A stretch of DNA of 64,000 bases from NCBI RefSeq assembly GCF_000620505.1, contig NZ_JIBC01000006.1, positions 310,001 to 374,000 on the forward strand. The letters run 5' to 3'. The notes beneath the pieces are model-generated. The model was given only the letters and a program-made list of their open reading frames with translations. It did no database searches and was not told where the DNA came from. Below, piece after piece: positions 62,335 to 64,000 of the stretch. A program made the translations under genes and the position numbers. Position 1 is the stretch's first letter, and each line of letters begins with the position of its first letter. The stretch comes from Sulfitobacter sp. 20_GPM-1509m. GTDB taxonomy: Bacteria > Pseudomonadota > Alphaproteobacteria > Rhodobacterales > Rhodobacteraceae.

Positions 62335-63270
62335 TCATGTCGTGAAATCAGGGAAGTGGCGGGTCATTATTTCGTCAAGATTCAACGCATGCGTGCGTAA
62401 AAGCCCCTGCGCGTCCAGCCGCGCGCGCAAATCGGGACTGTCTTCGGCCACTTCGCGGTAAAAGGCGCGCAGGCCCTCTTCGCCACTGTCGGCTTCGATG
62501 AACCGGAACAGCTCGTGCAGGCTGAGCCCGCCCGCCTCGCGCGGCATGGCGGGGGCCAGTTCGGCGCGATACGATCCTTTTTCCAGCCGGTAGCGGTAGG
62601 CGGCCAGCCAGTCGTCCCAGGTCTTTGCATGGCAATGGGCCAGGTCGACCTTTTGCAGCTCGACCTCGGCGGGGTTCATCACCTCACCCTGAAAGACGTT
62701 GTGAATGCGCACGTCCAGTCCGTCCAGCCCCGTGCGCGCAAAAAGCTTGCCCGCCACGTGGGACAGGAACCCGCCTTTGATGTGGGGGCCATAGTTCGGG
62801 TACAGGCGGTTGACGATCTGCACGCGGTCCGGCCCGTTGGGCACGAAGGCTTTGAAGTGATGACCTTCGCCTGCAAGTTGTTCCATCGGGCGCACGCGGG
62901 CGGTCTGCACCGTGGCGGGCAGGGCGGCCAGCGCATCGGCGACCGGCGTGTCCGAGACAAGAAATTCGTCGGCGTCCATGTGGATCAGCCAATCAACCTC
63001 GGTACGGCGGGCATAGGCGTGGGTGGCATTGCGGCTTTGCCGGACCTGATGTTTCTCGGGCCGTTTGCCGCCCAGCTTTTGCCAGTGCTGCATGTCACAG
63101 CGGGTGACGCGAATTTTCGGATGTGCCTTGAGCGGTGCGAAGGCATCGCTGTCGGGATCGTCCAGATAGATATACAGCCGGTGTGCGCCGGCCTCGATGT
63201 GATAGGCGGCAAAGCGCAGGATGTCGCGCGCAGGCGCGAGGATGGTGGAGGACAGGCCCCAGGTGGTCAT
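62335..63270 (-). CDS. Family-2 glycosyltransferase-like protein, paralog 1
   Basis: 311-aa protein of the GT-A-like glycosyltransferase family 2 (Glyco_tranf_2_4 type). The N-terminal AYHIEAGAHRLYIYLDDPDSD and the metal-binding DWLIHMDADEFL (the DxD motif) are clear; RQSRNATHAY precedes it. There is no membrane segment. Its start overlaps the end of the next tandem paralog by 4 bp. The donor and acceptor are unknown; proteins of this group are usually linked to surface polysaccharide. Confidence 0.82.
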   Translation of the reverse strand: MTTWGLSSTILAPARDILRFAAYHIEAGAHRLYIYLDDPDSDAFAPLKAHPKIRVTRCDMQHWQKLGGKRPEKHQVRQSRNATHAYARRTEVDWLIHMDADEFLVSDTPVADALAALPATVQTARVRPMEQLAGEGHHFKAFVPNGPDRVQIVNRLYPNYGPHIKGGFLSHVAGKLFARTGLDGLDVRIHNVFQGEVMNPAEVELQKVDLAHCHAKTWDDWLAAYRYRLEKGSYRAELAPAMPREAGGLSLHELFRFIEADSGEEGLRAFYREVAEDSPDLRARLDAQGLLRTHALNLDEIMTRHFPDFTT

Positions 63271-64000
63271 GCGGTCAACCCCGGCGCAGGAAAGACCCGC
63301 GCGACCTTTTCATCCAGATCCAGTGATGCCGTGACCAGCATGTCATGTTTGCGCAGCAGGCCCACCCGTTCGGGTGTGGCGGTGCACATCTCGTCGTAGA
63401 AACGGCGCAGGCCGGTGTCGCCTTCTTCTTCAATCAAGACTTGAAGAACGTCGTTTAGTATCATGTTTCCGTTTGTTTTCTTCCGGTATGATCCGTGGGT
63501 CATGCGAAAGTCGAAATGGCGTTGAAAGGTGTCCCAATCGGGGGCATGGGCGTGACCGACATGCACCGTGTCCAGCACAGCGCCATTGGACACTTTGAAC
63601 CCTGCCTGCATCATCGCGTGGATGCCCAACCGGATGCGGCGAAAGCCGGTGCGCACGATGTTCTTGCCGCCGGTGTAACTGATGAACCCCTCGGGCACAT
63701 AGGCGCCGAAGGTGGGGTAAATCTCGATCAGGTCAGCGGTCTTGCGTTTCGCCGCCTTGCGGGTGCGTTTGAAATAGGCGGGGCCGCTCCACGGATCGTC
63801 CGAGGCCATCAGCTCCACGGGCTGCATCCGGGCAAAGGCCATGTCTGCGGGCACTGCGGCAAGGTGTTGCGCAAGCGGTTGATCCGTCAGGATATATTCA
63901 TCCACGTCGATATGCGCCAGCCAGTCCAGATCTGACGCCTTGTAGGCCTGTGTGGCATTGGACGCCTGCCGCAGCTGGTGGCTTTCTCGGGCCTTGTCCG
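63267..64000 (-). CDS. Family-2 glycosyltransferase-like protein, paralog 2 (5' end outside window)
   Basis: The frame is open to the right edge of the window, so the start and N-terminal third are missing. The visible part has RQASNATQAYKASDLDWLAHIDVDEYIL, the same block as the neighbour's RQSRNATHAY...DWLIHMDADEFL (residues quoted in two pieces here: RQASNATQAY and DWLAHIDVDEYIL). The downstream halves also align (YPTFGAYVPEGFISYTGGK against YPNYGPHIKGGFLSHVAGK). The overlap ATGA with paralog 1 shows they are coupled. A tandem duplication with some divergence is likely. Confidence 0.82.
   Translation of the reverse strand, partial: DKARESHQLRQASNATQAYKASDLDWLAHIDVDEYILTDQPLAQHLAAVPADMAFARMQPVELMASDDPWSGPAYFKRTRKAAKRKTADLIEIYPTFGAYVPEGFISYTGGKNIVRTGFRRIRLGIHAMMQAGFKVSNGAVLDTVHVGHAHAPDWDTFQRHFDFRMTHGSYRKKTNGNMILNDVLQVLIEEEGDTGLRRFYDEMCTATPERVGLLRKHDMLVTASLDLDEKVARVFPAPGLTA

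Overview
The window is a GC-rich chromosomal segment that looks like a marine alphaproteobacterium of the Rhodobacterales (Roseobacter group). The reasons are gene content and layout. There is a long nuo (complex I) locus with many small extra genes, followed by birA-coaX-rnj. There is a leucine-degradation cluster, and a lipoprotein of the type often mislabelled D-galactarate dehydratase in this group. A GC-rich hairpin joined to a GGATATTTTTGGCCAAAAG core occurs twice. No rRNA, tRNA, CRISPR array, transposase or phage gene was seen.

Layout. 1-544 is the end of an unidentified gene. 490-7623 is a peptide-type ABC transporter (two permeases, binding protein, divergent double ATPase) with an ArgE-like M20 deacylase. 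7624-8180 is non-coding and holds a dispersed repeat and a possible carboxylesterase remnant. 8181-14571 has a large PLP amino-acid decarboxylase, a FAD amino-acid/amine oxidoreductase and two tandem M20 amidohydrolases. Together, 490-14571 reads as uptake and breakdown of peptides or N-acyl amino acids; the substrate cannot be told from sequence. 14644-17930 carries an LPS-core glycosyltransferase, waaA and moaA. 18016-20595 has a lipoprotein, a DUF998-type membrane protein, an AlkD-like repair protein and a flavin-fold protein, the last two coupled to glmU-glmS (20595-23769). 23910-25777 is gph plus a DegT aminotransferase. 25941-26678 is an AT-richer orphan gene between two repeat-like stretches. 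26846-27789 is creA plus a stress-type flavin protein.

27936-37217 is the leucine (liu) pathway: isovaleryl-CoA dehydrogenase, an acyl-CoA synthetase, both methylcrotonyl-CoA carboxylase subunits, HMG-CoA lyase and methylglutaconyl-CoA hydratase. Three small membrane or secreted genes are embedded after ivd. The biotin ligase gene birA further on would serve the biotinylated carboxylase.

37445-56759 is the nuo locus. All 14 subunits nuoA-N are present in order. Interleaved, mostly with ATGA or TGATG stop/start overlaps, are about ten extra genes: an 87-aa acidic-tailed membrane protein before nuoA, two small membrane proteins between nuoC and nuoD, a membrane-anchored protein sharing a C-terminal helix-hairpin-helix module with an extended NuoE, a 72-aa membrane protein, a MAPEG-like protein, two lipoproteins, a secreted 136-aa protein, and a cysteine-free carboxymuconolactone-decarboxylase-fold protein. 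Two 30- and 31-codon micro-ORFs exactly bridge nuoD-nuoE and nuoJ-nuoK. A strong bidirectional terminator-like hairpin lies between nuoA and nuoB. Extra ORFs in alphaproteobacterial nuo operons are known in general; the shared module, the relay micro-ORFs and the internal terminator are the most interesting structures here.

56823-60029 is birA-coaX-rnj, ended by an intrinsic terminator. 60116-64000 holds an OsmC-family protein, a DEAD-box helicase and two tandem family-2 glycosyltransferases, the last cut by the window edge.
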